A stretch of DNA of 5,156 bases from Bacteroidales bacterium (GTDB lineage: Bacteria; Bacteroidota; Bacteroidia; Bacteroidales; UBA932): the NCBI GenBank assembly GCA_023230265.1, contig JALNXR010000164.1, forward strand, positions 1 through 5,156, written 5' to 3'. This document shows, piece after piece, positions 1 through 5,156 of the stretch (the first letter of the stretch is position 1; the number at the start of each line of letters is the position of its first letter). The notes beneath the pieces were generated by a model, which did not search any database, was not told where the DNA came from, and saw nothing but the letters and a program-made list of their open reading frames with translations. A program made the translations under genes and the position numbers.

Positions 1-532
1 TGGCAACTATTGGTATATCAGCAACTTTTACAACAGAAGATTCAGGATTGCAAGTTATACATGCTGTAAGAATACCCCTGCTCTTTGCCTCTCTGAGTGC
101 TCCTGTGACATAGGGAGTGCTTCCTGATGCCGCTATCCCTATTACCACATCCTCTTTATCCACTCCGTACTGCTGCATATCCAGCCAGCCTCCTTCTTCA
201 TTATCCTCTGCCGCTTCAACTGCCTTTCTTATAGCTTTATCACCTCCGGCTATCAGACCAATAAACAGATCATAAGGGGCTCCGAATGTAGGGGGTATCT
301 CAGAGGCGTCAAGAATCCCAAGTCTTCCGCTGGTGCCCGCACCGAGATAAAAAACCCTTCCACCCTCCATGATCCTGGGAACAATAAGCGAAACAAGTTT
401 TTCGATCCCGGGAATAGACTTTTCCACTGCATAAGGAACACACTTGTCTTCATTGTTTATATTCTTAAGCAGCTGATCCAGGGGCATCTTTTCCAGATCA
501 TTATATTTTGAGGATTGTTCGGTTATCTTCAT
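1..532 (-). CDS. murQ: N-acetylmuramic acid 6-phosphate etherase MurQ (partial, C-terminus outside window)
   Basis: MurQ is a cytoplasmic SIS-domain enzyme that cleaves the lactyl ether of MurNAc-6-phosphate to give GlcNAc-6-phosphate and D-lactate during peptidoglycan salvage. The 177 complete codons visible here carry the family signature GAGTSGRLGILDASE at about residues 64-78, then PPTFG, GLIAGGDKAI (92-101), AEDNEEGG (108-115) and GIAASGSTPYV (132-142). The two catalytic glutamates known from E. coli MurQ (Glu83 and Glu114) align by position with Glu78 and Glu109, which have the same 31-residue spacing. The start is the ATG at 532-530 (MKITEQSSKYNDL), 11 bases after the stop of the upstream kinase, so the two genes are probably co-transcribed. 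No strong Shine-Dalgarno sequence precedes it. The family is usually about 270-300 residues, so roughly the last third lies beyond the left edge. What is visible is intact. Confidence 0.96.
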   Translation of the reverse strand, partial: MKITEQSSKYNDLEKMPLDQLLKNINNEDKCVPYAVEKSIPGIEKLVSLIVPRIMEGGRVFYLGAGTSGRLGILDASEIPPTFGAPYDLFIGLIAGGDKAIRKAVEAAEDNEEGGWLDMQQYGVDKEDVVIGIAASGSTPYVTGALREAKSRGILTACITCNPESSVVKVADIPIVA

Positions 533-543
533 CAGTCAATAAT

Positions 544-1374
544 TTAATATTTGTGAAAACTGACAAGACCCTCAATTGGTGAACTTAGTACTTTCCCGGT
601 GGTAACGCCATAGTTTCCTGCCACCTCTTCAATAATATCCCTGTAATGAAAAGCCACAGATCCCACCAGATTCATTGAATATTTTTTATAATCGTACTTT
701 AGTATGTTTCTGGTAATAAATTCAGAAAAACTGTTCCTTAAAAGTTTTATTATATAGGGATGAGATCTGTTTTCTGACAAAAAGAGGGAGAATGCTGCCA
801 GATATCTGTTAGGGAAGGGTTGTCTGTAAACCTTTTCAATAATCGAATTGTAATCAAGGTTATACCTGTCATCAAAAAGCTTTTCCAGATCGACTGGAAG
901 TTCTCTTTTAAGATAATCCGATACAAGTTTTCTTCCCAGAACTGCCCCGCTTCCCTCATCCCCGAGGATGAATCCGCATGCAGGCACATTGTCTGCTATC
1001 TTCTCTCCGTCATAAAAGCATGAATTTGCCCCTGTCCCGAGTATTGCCGCAATTCCCGGATTGTTTCCACAGAGGGCCCGTGCAGCAGCCAGCATATCGG
1101 TGTATGCACCTGCGGTTGCCCCGGGAAAAACCTTAAGCAAACAGTTTTTCAGAACTTCTGTCTTATCTCCGGTAACACCTGCTCCGTAGAAATGGATCTC
1201 ACTTACATCATCCCCTGTTTTGCTTTTTACATTGTTCTCCAGTTCCAGAGATATCTGATCCGGGGTCTGGAAGAAAGGGTTTATGCCGGGAGTGGTTATC
1301 TCACGGATTGTGCCGTCTCTGTAAATGACTCTCCAATCTACCTTTGTGGATCCACTGTCTGCTATTAACCTCAT
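544..1374 (-). CDS. BadF/BadG/BcrA-type sugar kinase, probably MurNAc/GlcNAc kinase (MurK-like)
   Basis: This 276-residue protein is an ASKHA-fold (actin/hexokinase-like) kinase of the BadF/BadG/BcrA/BcrD ATPase family, which includes N-acetylglucosamine kinases and the MurNAc/GlcNAc kinase MurK of Clostridium acetobutylicum. Visible motifs are the phosphate-1 loop ADSGSTKVDW (residues 5-14), YGAGVTG (63-69), the phosphate-2 loop ILGTGANS (111-118), the ILGDEGSGAVLG segment (136-147) typical of this family, and an adenosine-type VGSVAF motif (237-242). The length is normal for the Bacteroidota members. murQ follows after 11 bases, so the inferred role is cytoplasmic ATP-dependent phosphorylation of MurNAc (possibly also GlcNAc) to make the MurQ substrate. 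The start is the ATG at 1374-1372, which puts the phosphate-1 loop at residue 5 as expected. It lies directly behind a thiamine-transport operon, but a candidate promoter in the 47-base gap suggests a separate transcript. Substrate choice between MurNAc and GlcNAc cannot be settled from sequence. Confidence 0.88.
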   Translation of the reverse strand: MRLIADSGSTKVDWRVIYRDGTIREITTPGINPFFQTPDQISLELENNVKSKTGDDVSEIHFYGAGVTGDKTEVLKNCLLKVFPGATAGAYTDMLAAARALCGNNPGIAAILGTGANSCFYDGEKIADNVPACGFILGDEGSGAVLGRKLVSDYLKRELPVDLEKLFDDRYNLDYNSIIEKVYRQPFPNRYLAAFSLFLSENRSHPYIIKLLRNSFSEFITRNILKYDYKKYSMNLVGSVAFHYRDIIEEVAGNYGVTTGKVLSSPIEGLVSFHKY

Positions 1375-1399
1375 AATCTTGACAAAAGAAATCTCATTG

Positions 1400-1430
1400 C
1401 AAAGTTAGATATTTTGAAAGGTTATACAAC
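1400..1430 (-). promoter_or_regulatory. candidate Bacteroidota sigma-ABfr promoter for the kinase-murQ unit
   Basis: On the minus strand TAACTTTG (1407-1400) matches the Bacteroides -7 consensus TAnnTTTG exactly. A GTTG at 1430-1427, 19 bases upstream, is a near match to the -33 element TTTG. The -33 half overlaps the last codons and stop of the PnuT gene. Transcription would start around 1395, leaving a leader of about 20 bases or less before the kinase ATG. The consensus is established for Bacteroides; its use here is inferred from sequence match and position only. Confidence 0.55.
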
Positions 1431-2009
1431 AAGCTGCCTGAATTTTCTCCAGTGAATATATCCGGCCACAGCTGCAACTGTATATACCGCATATAGAATT
1501 GATGTCGGATATAGGCCCTGATTAAGATATATGTAGAGAGATATCAGATTGACCGCAATCCACAACAACCAGTTTTCACGGTATCTTCTGGTAACCCAGA
1601 AAGTAGCTGTAATGCTAAGCACTGTAGCAAGTGCATCTGCCTTTGGCATCGGATCCTCTCCGGTTAAAATAAGTATCCTGGATATGATAAAATAGAAGAT
1701 CGCAGAAAGAAGAAAAGAGAGAAGCAGAACAAAGAGGGAGAGTTTTCTCACACCCTGCTTACTGCTCTCTCCTCCCCCCTGCTTGTTTTCCATACCCCAG
1801 GTTATCCATCCGTATACACTCATAATCAGAAAATAGCATTGCAACAGAGTCGCACCGTAGAGTCCCTTTGAGCCAAAAATAATAATATAGGCGATGGCGG
1901 AAAGTGCTCCGACTATCCACATGGACCTCTTCTGGATTATCTCAAGGTATACATAGAGCAGGCCTGTAACAGCCCCTGAAATCTCGATCAAAATATCACT
2001 TTCTGTCAT
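1422..2009 (-). CDS. pnuT: PnuC-family vitamin transporter, probably thiamine transporter PnuT
   Basis: This 195-residue integral inner-membrane protein belongs to the PnuC family, whose members carry nicotinamide riboside (PnuC), thiamine (PnuT) or riboflavin (PnuX) by facilitated diffusion with metabolic trapping. Hydrophobic segments lie at about residues 7-23, 31-45, 51-70, 90-115, 125-139, 146-162 and 169-184, fitting the seven-helix fold. PnuC-type motifs include YGWITW (66-71), DALATVLSITATFW (125-138) and ENWLLWIAVN (145-154). The protein is of normal length. The gene follows the TonB-dependent receptor by 27 bases, with a weak AGGA four bases before the ATG, and is downstream of a TPP riboswitch. 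That context, known from Bacteroides thiamine operons (OMthi-pnuT-tnr3), is why thiamine is preferred over nicotinamide riboside. From the protein alone the substrate could be either, and automated pipelines would probably call it PnuC. Confidence 0.9.
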   Translation of the reverse strand: MTESDILIEISGAVTGLLYVYLEIIQKRSMWIVGALSAIAYIIIFGSKGLYGATLLQCYFLIMSVYGWITWGMENKQGGGESSKQGVRKLSLFVLLLSFLLSAIFYFIISRILILTGEDPMPKADALATVLSITATFWVTRRYRENWLLWIAVNLISLYIYLNQGLYPTSILYAVYTVAAVAGYIHWRKFRQLVV

Positions 2010-2036
2010 ATATTCCTACTATTACCATAATTATCA

Positions 2037-4268
2037 TTAAAAACTAAAACTTATCCTTAAAGTGTAATTTCTCTCTGCCTGAGGATACAACCCCTCTTCC
2101 ACATAAAGAGGAGAGCCGTCATTAAAACCTGCTGTATAAACCCACGCATTGGAGAAATATCTCCTGTTTAAAAGATTGTCGATGTAAAACGATGCACCTA
2201 TCCTGCCCTGGCCCTTAAGGCTGAATTCCCTTGAGAGGCTCATTCCGGCAACGAACCAGGATGGAATCGACCGGGAGATATCAGAAGTGTTGTCGTAGTA
2301 TTGTCTGCTGACACATCTTCCGTTCACAGAGAGGTTGAGGTTGCCCCAAAGCACAGATGTCGCCCTTATCATGCCTGTCAATCCGGGAGAAAAGGCGATG
2401 TCTGTTTTATCAAAGAGTATACTCTCCTGTGACAAAGGATTCCACTCCTGAGGATTGTCATAGGTATCCCTCCACATGACAAAATCAACTATCTTATTGG
2501 TGCTTAAGGTAATATTCCCATCCAGAGTCAACTTTTCAAAGGGGCTCCAGGCAGTGGATATTTCAATACCTCTTCTGTAGGATCGTTTTACATTCTCCTT
2601 TATCACATATCCGGTTTCACTAAGTCTTCCTGTGGGTACCAGCTGGTCTTTGTACTCCATAAAGTAGATATTTGTTTCAAAAGTAAATTTATCCGATGAG
2701 TAACTGAAACCTGACTCAAAGTCATTCAGCCTCTCTGCTTTAAGTTCATCCCCTTTCCCGGCTTTAACGGACTCTTTAATATCGGAACGGCCCGGCTCCC
2801 TTTGTCCCACGGCAAATGAGGCAAAGAGTTTTGCCACGGGGGATATTATAAAGGTGACTCCGGCCTTTGGATTAAAAAAATTGTAATTCTGGCTGTAATT
2901 CATCAATGCAAAATCTTTGTCCTCTCCGCTCATTTCGTAGGCTATTCTTCTGTATTGCAGATCAGCATAAGCTATCAGTGATTCAGAAATTTTATATTCA
3001 CTCCTTGCAAAAAGTGAGAGATCTTTTTTAGAACCTGTATTTATATACCATTGATAGTTATCGGGAACGGAAGAATCATACATAGACCAGATTACATTTC
3101 CGAAATGATCCCCGTCATAGTAAGAGAAGGAGATACCGCTCCTGAAATCAATCCTCCCTTTTGTAAACTGCAGGTTTGAATTGATCGCGTATAATCCGTT
3201 GTCCATATTCTGCCTGATGATAAAATCTGATTTCTTATATTGAGTCTCTCCGATCAGTTGGTTATCCAGCCCGTACGCAGAAAATTTCTTGTCGTATTTG
3301 TAATTTTCATAATAACCGTCACCTTTTGTAAAGTGAAGAGTTGTGCCCCACTTAATATAATTTCTGATCAATCTGGTATATACCAGTTGAAGATGATGCT
3401 GAGTATAGTTATCGGTTTCGTTATCATAAAAACGCTCGTTACCTGCCTGGTCATACCATAAACCGGCCGGATTATATCTCCTGTCTGTCTCCATCTGCTC
3501 TCTTGAAATACCCTCCCAGGTTATTCCCGAACGCTGTTTCCCCATTATGTAATTGAACCTTACAGAACTTTTTTCCCTTAATTTACCGGCAGTAAAAAAA
3601 AGTGAGGTAAGATCTGTTCCGGCTCTTTCTATATATCCATCCCCTCTGTTTTTTGAAAACCTGATGTCAAATGTATATCCTTTGTCAGTAATCCCCGAAC
3701 CTGCTCCAAATGTGGACATATAACTGTTGTAACTCGCAATCCCCAAATCTGCGGTAGCGTATGGTTTTGAAGATGAGAGCAAAGTCCTCATATTTACACT
3801 TGCCCCAAATGCGCCGGGGCCGTTGACCGAGGTTCCCACTCCCCTCTGAATCTGAATATCCTGGAGAATTGAGGAGAATGAGGGAATGTTCACCCAAAAA
3901 AGCTCCTGTGACTCTGAATCGTTGAGAGCAACTCCGTTGAGGGTTACATTTATCCTCGAGCCCTCACTCCCTCTTATCCTCATAGAGCTGTATCCCAGTC
4001 CGTTACCTCCTTCTGTGGATACAACAACCGAGGGCATCAATCCCAACATCATCGGAACAGAATTTACAGGGGATGTCTTTCTTATCTCCTTCTGATCCAA
4101 GTCGGAGTAACTCACCGGAGTGTTCTTTCCTGCCCGGTATGCCTCAACCACAATGCTGTCCAGTTTTGAAGTGCGCTCTGCTGATTCCTGGGCACTGACT
4201 ATTAAGGATAAAAACATTGAAAATAAAACCAAAATAGAAGACCCACCTCTAATAACAATCTTTTTCAT
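2037..4268 (-). CDS. TonB-dependent outer-membrane receptor, predicted thiamine receptor (OMR1/OMthi type)
   Basis: This 743-residue protein is a TonB-dependent receptor that would import thiamine or a thiamine derivative across the outer membrane using TonB-ExbBD energy. Residues 1-26 form a signal peptide (MKKIVIRGG, a hydrophobic core, then VSA before Gln27). A TonB-box-like segment DSIVVEAYRA lies at 37-46. The plug domain spans about 50-165, with MRIRGSEGSRINVTLNGVAL at 96-115 and PGAFGASVNMRT at 151-162. The rest is a beta barrel of alternating aromatic-rich strands, closed by the terminal strand NYTLRISFSF ending in Phe, as expected for BAM recognition. There is no N-terminal carboxypeptidase-like domain and no SusD partner, which argues against a polysaccharide-utilisation SusC. 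The ATG at 4268-4266 is 42 bases past a TPP aptamer and the PnuT gene follows, so the thiamine assignment is an inference from regulation and neighbourhood; the barrel sequence itself does not reveal the ligand. Confidence 0.93.
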   Translation of the reverse strand: MKKIVIRGGSSILVLFSMFLSLIVSAQESAERTSKLDSIVVEAYRAGKNTPVSYSDLDQKEIRKTSPVNSVPMMLGLMPSVVVSTEGGNGLGYSSMRIRGSEGSRINVTLNGVALNDSESQELFWVNIPSFSSILQDIQIQRGVGTSVNGPGAFGASVNMRTLLSSSKPYATADLGIASYNSYMSTFGAGSGITDKGYTFDIRFSKNRGDGYIERAGTDLTSLFFTAGKLREKSSVRFNYIMGKQRSGITWEGISREQMETDRRYNPAGLWYDQAGNERFYDNETDNYTQHHLQLVYTRLIRNYIKWGTTLHFTKGDGYYENYKYDKKFSAYGLDNQLIGETQYKKSDFIIRQNMDNGLYAINSNLQFTKGRIDFRSGISFSYYDGDHFGNVIWSMYDSSVPDNYQWYINTGSKKDLSLFARSEYKISESLIAYADLQYRRIAYEMSGEDKDFALMNYSQNYNFFNPKAGVTFIISPVAKLFASFAVGQREPGRSDIKESVKAGKGDELKAERLNDFESGFSYSSDKFTFETNIYFMEYKDQLVPTGRLSETGYVIKENVKRSYRRGIEISTAWSPFEKLTLDGNITLSTNKIVDFVMWRDTYDNPQEWNPLSQESILFDKTDIAFSPGLTGMIRATSVLWGNLNLSVNGRCVSRQYYDNTSDISRSIPSWFVAGMSLSREFSLKGQGRIGASFYIDNLLNRRYFSNAWVYTAGFNDGSPLYVEEGLYPQAERNYTLRISFSF

Positions 4269-4310
4269 TTTTAAAATATGTTTGTTGCAGGGGTGGAAAA
4301 GAGGAGATGG

Positions 4311-4383
4311 GCTTTCCCTTCGCTGGCATTACCCAGATCAGGTGAAAGGGGTATGATCTCAGCCTTTTCAGGCACCCCCAAGC
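4311..4383 (-). promoter_or_regulatory. TPP riboswitch (THI box) in the leader of the thiamine-uptake operon
   Basis: The minus-strand leader holds a full TPP aptamer. The short P1 is GCUU (4383-4380) with AAGC (4314-4311). The conserved GGGGUGCC and AUACCCC strands form P2. CUGAGA (4362-4357) is the pyrimidine-recognition motif. ACCUGAUCUGG and CUGGGUAAUGCCAGCG (4336-4321) form P4/P5 with the pyrophosphate-sensing bulge, and AGGGAAAGC closes the fold. The optional P3 is reduced to a tiny CCU-GAAA-AGG hairpin. The receptor start codon is 42 bases downstream. Binding of thiamine pyrophosphate would turn off receptor and PnuT synthesis. No intrinsic terminator lies between aptamer and ATG, so control is more likely at translation or by another mechanism. 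Confidence 0.97.
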
Positions 4384-4398
4384 ATTTTATTAACTGTG

Positions 4399-4406
4399 CA
4401 AATATA
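4399..4406 (-). promoter_or_regulatory. candidate -7 element of the thiamine operon promoter
   Basis: The minus-strand octamer TATATTTG fits the Bacteroidota -7 consensus TAnnTTTG and lies 15 bases upstream of the first aptamer helix, so transcription starting around 4395 would include the whole riboswitch. No clear TTTG -33 element is seen at the expected distance (the region is AAAAAAGGGA), so support rests on the -7 match and position. Confidence 0.5.
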
Positions 4407-4435
4407 AATAAAAAAAACGAATCTCCCTTTTTTAT

Positions 4436-4443
4436 TAACTTTG
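4436..4443 (+). promoter_or_regulatory. candidate -7 element of the rnpB promoter
   Basis: The plus-strand octamer TAACTTTG matches the Bacteroidota -7 consensus TAnnTTTG exactly and ends four bases before the 5' strand of the RNase P RNA P1 helix, which is the expected transcription start. The -33 zone is an A-rich tract with no TTTG. This element faces the thiamine operon promoter, with 29 bases between the two -7 boxes. Confidence 0.6.
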
Positions 4444-4447
4444 CGGC

Positions 4448-4763
4448 AGGTGGGCTGCCCCATCGCTTCCCGGAAACGGGGGGAGGAAAGTCCGGACAGG
4501 GCAGAGCAAGATTCTGTGGAGACACAGCCGGGGGTAACCTCGGGTAAACCGTAACAGAAAATAACCGCCTTGAAAAAGGTAAGGGTGAAAAAGTGGGGTA
4601 AGAGCCCACAGTTGTGTCCGGTGACGGATACAGAGTACGGCCAATCTCCTGCAAGGCCATGTATACCAGCCGAAAGCTGCTCGCTCTATGCTGGGGGGTA
4701 GGCTGCATCAGATAAATGATGGGGACTCTTTTGAGTACAGAATCCGGCTTACAGGCCCACCTT
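4448..4763 (+). ncRNA. rnpB: RNase P RNA, bacterial type A
   Basis: This is the catalytic RNA of ribonuclease P, which trims the 5' leader from precursor tRNAs. Termini pair as P1: AGGUGGGC at 4448-4455 with the segment ending GCCCACCU at 4762. Conserved blocks occur in order: GAGGAAAGUCC at 4483-4493 (5' side of the P4 core), ACAGAAA...ACCGCC at about 4553-4569, GGUAAGGGUGAAA at 4578-4590, GGUAAGAGCCCAC at 4597-4609, GCAAGGCCA at 4651-4659, GGGUAGGCUGC with the CCA-binding GGU at 4697-4699, AGAUAAAUGAU at 4710-4720, and ACAGAAUCCGGCUUA at 4737-4751 (3' side of the P4 core). Small hairpins with GNRA loops are visible: CCCG-GAAA-CGGG (4469-4480), CCUU-GAAA-AAGG (4568-4579), and a P12-like UGUGUCCG-GUGA-CGGAUACA (4613-4632). 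At roughly 316 bases it is shorter than the 377-base E. coli RNA because peripheral helices are small. Exact ends are estimated from P1. Confidence 0.98.
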
Positions 4764-4769
4764 TTTTTT
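4752..4769 (+). terminator. rnpB terminator: P1 3' strand followed by T8
   Basis: The 3' strand of the RNase P P1 helix (CAGGCCCACC) runs straight into eight T residues at 4762-4769. The long-range P1 stem followed by a U-tract, or the U-tract itself after a structured RNA, would end transcription. No separate local GC-rich hairpin is present. The following A7 makes a T/A palindrome that might also slow polymerase arriving from the convergent minus-strand gene. Confidence 0.55.
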
Positions 4770-4788
4770 AAAAAAACAGTATGGTTAA

Positions 4789-4974
4789 TTAAAACAGTCT
4801 CGGATGATCCTCTTCGAACTGTCTGAGAATGGTTGATATAATAGCCTCTCTGAAAAATTTTGATTCGGAACTGATCTTGTATTTTTTACAATACAACTCA
4901 ACAGCCTCAAGCTCTTTATCATTCAAGAGAATGGACTTGCGATGCCTGCGTTTAAGATTCTCCTTCTGTTTCAA
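4789..4974 (-). CDS. small ribbon-helix-helix-like protein, function unknown
   Basis: This 61-residue basic-to-acidic protein starts with Lys/Arg-rich sequence (KQKENLKRRHRK), then a likely short beta strand SILLN (14-18), helix A at about 19-32 (DKELEAVELYCKKY), a turn KISSES, and helix B at about 37-55 (ESKFFREAIISTILRQFEED). That strand-helix-helix order and size resemble ribbon-helix-helix (MetJ/Arc-type) DNA-binding proteins, in which the strand of a dimer enters the major groove; DNA binding is inference. There is no in-frame ATG: the reading frame between the preceding in-frame stop (5007-5005) and the motif offers TTG at 4974-4972, one base after the stop of the upstream gene, so translation is probably coupled to it. 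No toxin-like partner follows; the next gene downstream is convergent rnpB. It could be a host regulator or an orphan antitoxin-like protein. Confidence 0.72.
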   Translation of the reverse strand: MKQKENLKRRHRKSILLNDKELEAVELYCKKYKISSESKFFREAIISTILRQFEEDHPRLF

Positions 4975-4975
4975 G

Positions 4976-5156
4976 CTATCTGAGTAAATAGTTTCTGTAT
5001 CCTTCTATAGGCTTGAGGGGATACTTTTTACGTGCAAAGTTCAACCACTCTGCAGCCAAAGCTTTCTCTCCGGACACTTCACATACCAGGGCCATATTAT
5101 ACGCAGCACAGGCAGCTACAAGAGCATCCTCAGAAGATGATTTTTCCATCCATATT
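4976..5156 (-). CDS. C-terminal fragment of an unidentified protein with TPR-like helices (5' end outside window)
   Basis: Only the last 59 codons are in the window, in the frame ending at the TAG at 4978-4976. The peptide is alanine-rich and helical (EDALVAACAAYNMALVCEVS, then EKALAAEWLNFARKKYPLKP), and ends GYRNYLLR. The pattern of two amphipathic helices with conserved Ala/Tyr/Leu spacing resembles a terminal tetratricopeptide-type repeat, as found at the end of several Bacteroidales surface or hypothetical proteins (a DUF6340-like protein is one possibility, offered with low confidence). The open frame from the window edge, codon use like its neighbours, and the one-base gap to the following small gene support it as a real coding end. 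Start, length and function cannot be determined here. Confidence 0.75.
   Translation of the reverse strand, partial: IWMEKSSSEDALVAACAAYNMALVCEVSGEKALAAEWLNFARKKYPLKPIEGYRNYLLR

Noticed and set aside
253..453. A 66-codon minus-strand open frame inside murQ.
   Set aside because: It is an out-of-frame shadow of murQ, whose own frame shows the SIS-domain motifs and both catalytic glutamates.
544..1374. Reading the kinase next to pnuT as a thiamine kinase or thiamine pyrophosphokinase because of operon position.
   Set aside because: Its motifs (DSGSTK, GTGANS, GDEGSG) are those of BadF-type sugar kinases, it is followed closely by murQ, and a candidate promoter separates it from pnuT.
3685..3897. 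Open frames of about 70 codons on either strand within the TonB-dependent receptor and upstream of it (also 3240-3461, 3886-4095, 4120-4356).
   Set aside because: All overlap the receptor frame, which has a signal peptide, plug motifs and terminal aromatic strand; the shadow peptides show no recognisable domain.
2037..4268. SusC-type polysaccharide receptor as an alternative for the TonB-dependent protein.
   Set aside because: It lacks the N-terminal carboxypeptidase-like domain, no susD-like gene follows, and it is about 250 residues shorter than typical SusC proteins.
4368..4387. A five-codon AUG frame (MLGGA, stop) whose AUG overlaps the first base of the aptamer P1.
   Set aside because: Every base after the AUG is accounted for by conserved TPP aptamer sequence; there is no sign of selection for a peptide.
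4271..4708. A 145-codon minus-strand open frame covering the riboswitch and most of rnpB, with shorter open frames on both strands in the same area.
   Set aside because: The stretch is fully explained by the TPP aptamer and RNase P RNA; the peptide is Pro/Ser-rich without family features and the frame is a by-product of structured-RNA base composition.
1..5156. CRISPR arrays, insertion sequences, tRNA genes, attachment sites.
   Set aside because: No regularly spaced repeats, terminal inverted repeats with transposase, or cloverleaf sequences were recognised on either strand.

Overview
The window looks like ordinary chromosome from a Bacteroidota bacterium, most likely of the order Bacteroidales. 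Three things point there. Candidate promoters match the Bacteroides -7 consensus TAnnTTTG, and most start codons lack a strong Shine-Dalgarno sequence. A TonB-dependent receptor is paired with a PnuC-family transporter under a TPP riboswitch, which is the known Bacteroides thiamine-uptake arrangement. A kinase of the BadF/BadG family is followed by MurQ.

Reading leftward on the minus strand from about 4406, there is a candidate promoter, a complete TPP (THI-box) riboswitch at 4311-4383, and a 743-residue TonB-dependent outer-membrane receptor. After a 27-base gap comes a 195-residue PnuC/PnuT inner-membrane transporter. These form a thiamine-acquisition operon: receptor across the outer membrane, PnuT across the inner membrane, and repression by the end product TPP. 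A second candidate promoter, overlapping the last codons of the transporter, then precedes a sugar kinase (probably acting on MurNAc or GlcNAc) and murQ. murQ encodes MurNAc-6-phosphate etherase and runs off the left edge. This pair would phosphorylate MurNAc and convert MurNAc-6-P to GlcNAc-6-P plus lactate, so it is a peptidoglycan-salvage unit.

On the plus strand, head to head with the thiamine operon, lies the RNase P RNA gene (rnpB) at about 4448-4763. It has its own -7 element just upstream, and a T8 tract directly after its closing P1 helix that probably terminates it. Beyond it, on the minus strand and convergent with rnpB, is a 61-residue ribbon-helix-helix-like protein. It uses a TTG start one base after the stop codon of an upstream gene, and only the last 59 codons of that upstream gene are in the window.

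No mobile element, CRISPR array, toxin-antitoxin pair with recognisable partners, or tRNA was seen. There is no gene-free stretch over 300 bases other than the rnpB locus. I did not find a clearly new system. The points most worth a second look are the unresolved expression platform of the riboswitch, the compact divergent promoter region shared with rnpB, the absence of thiamine pyrophosphokinase next to the transporter, and the small TTG-initiated protein.
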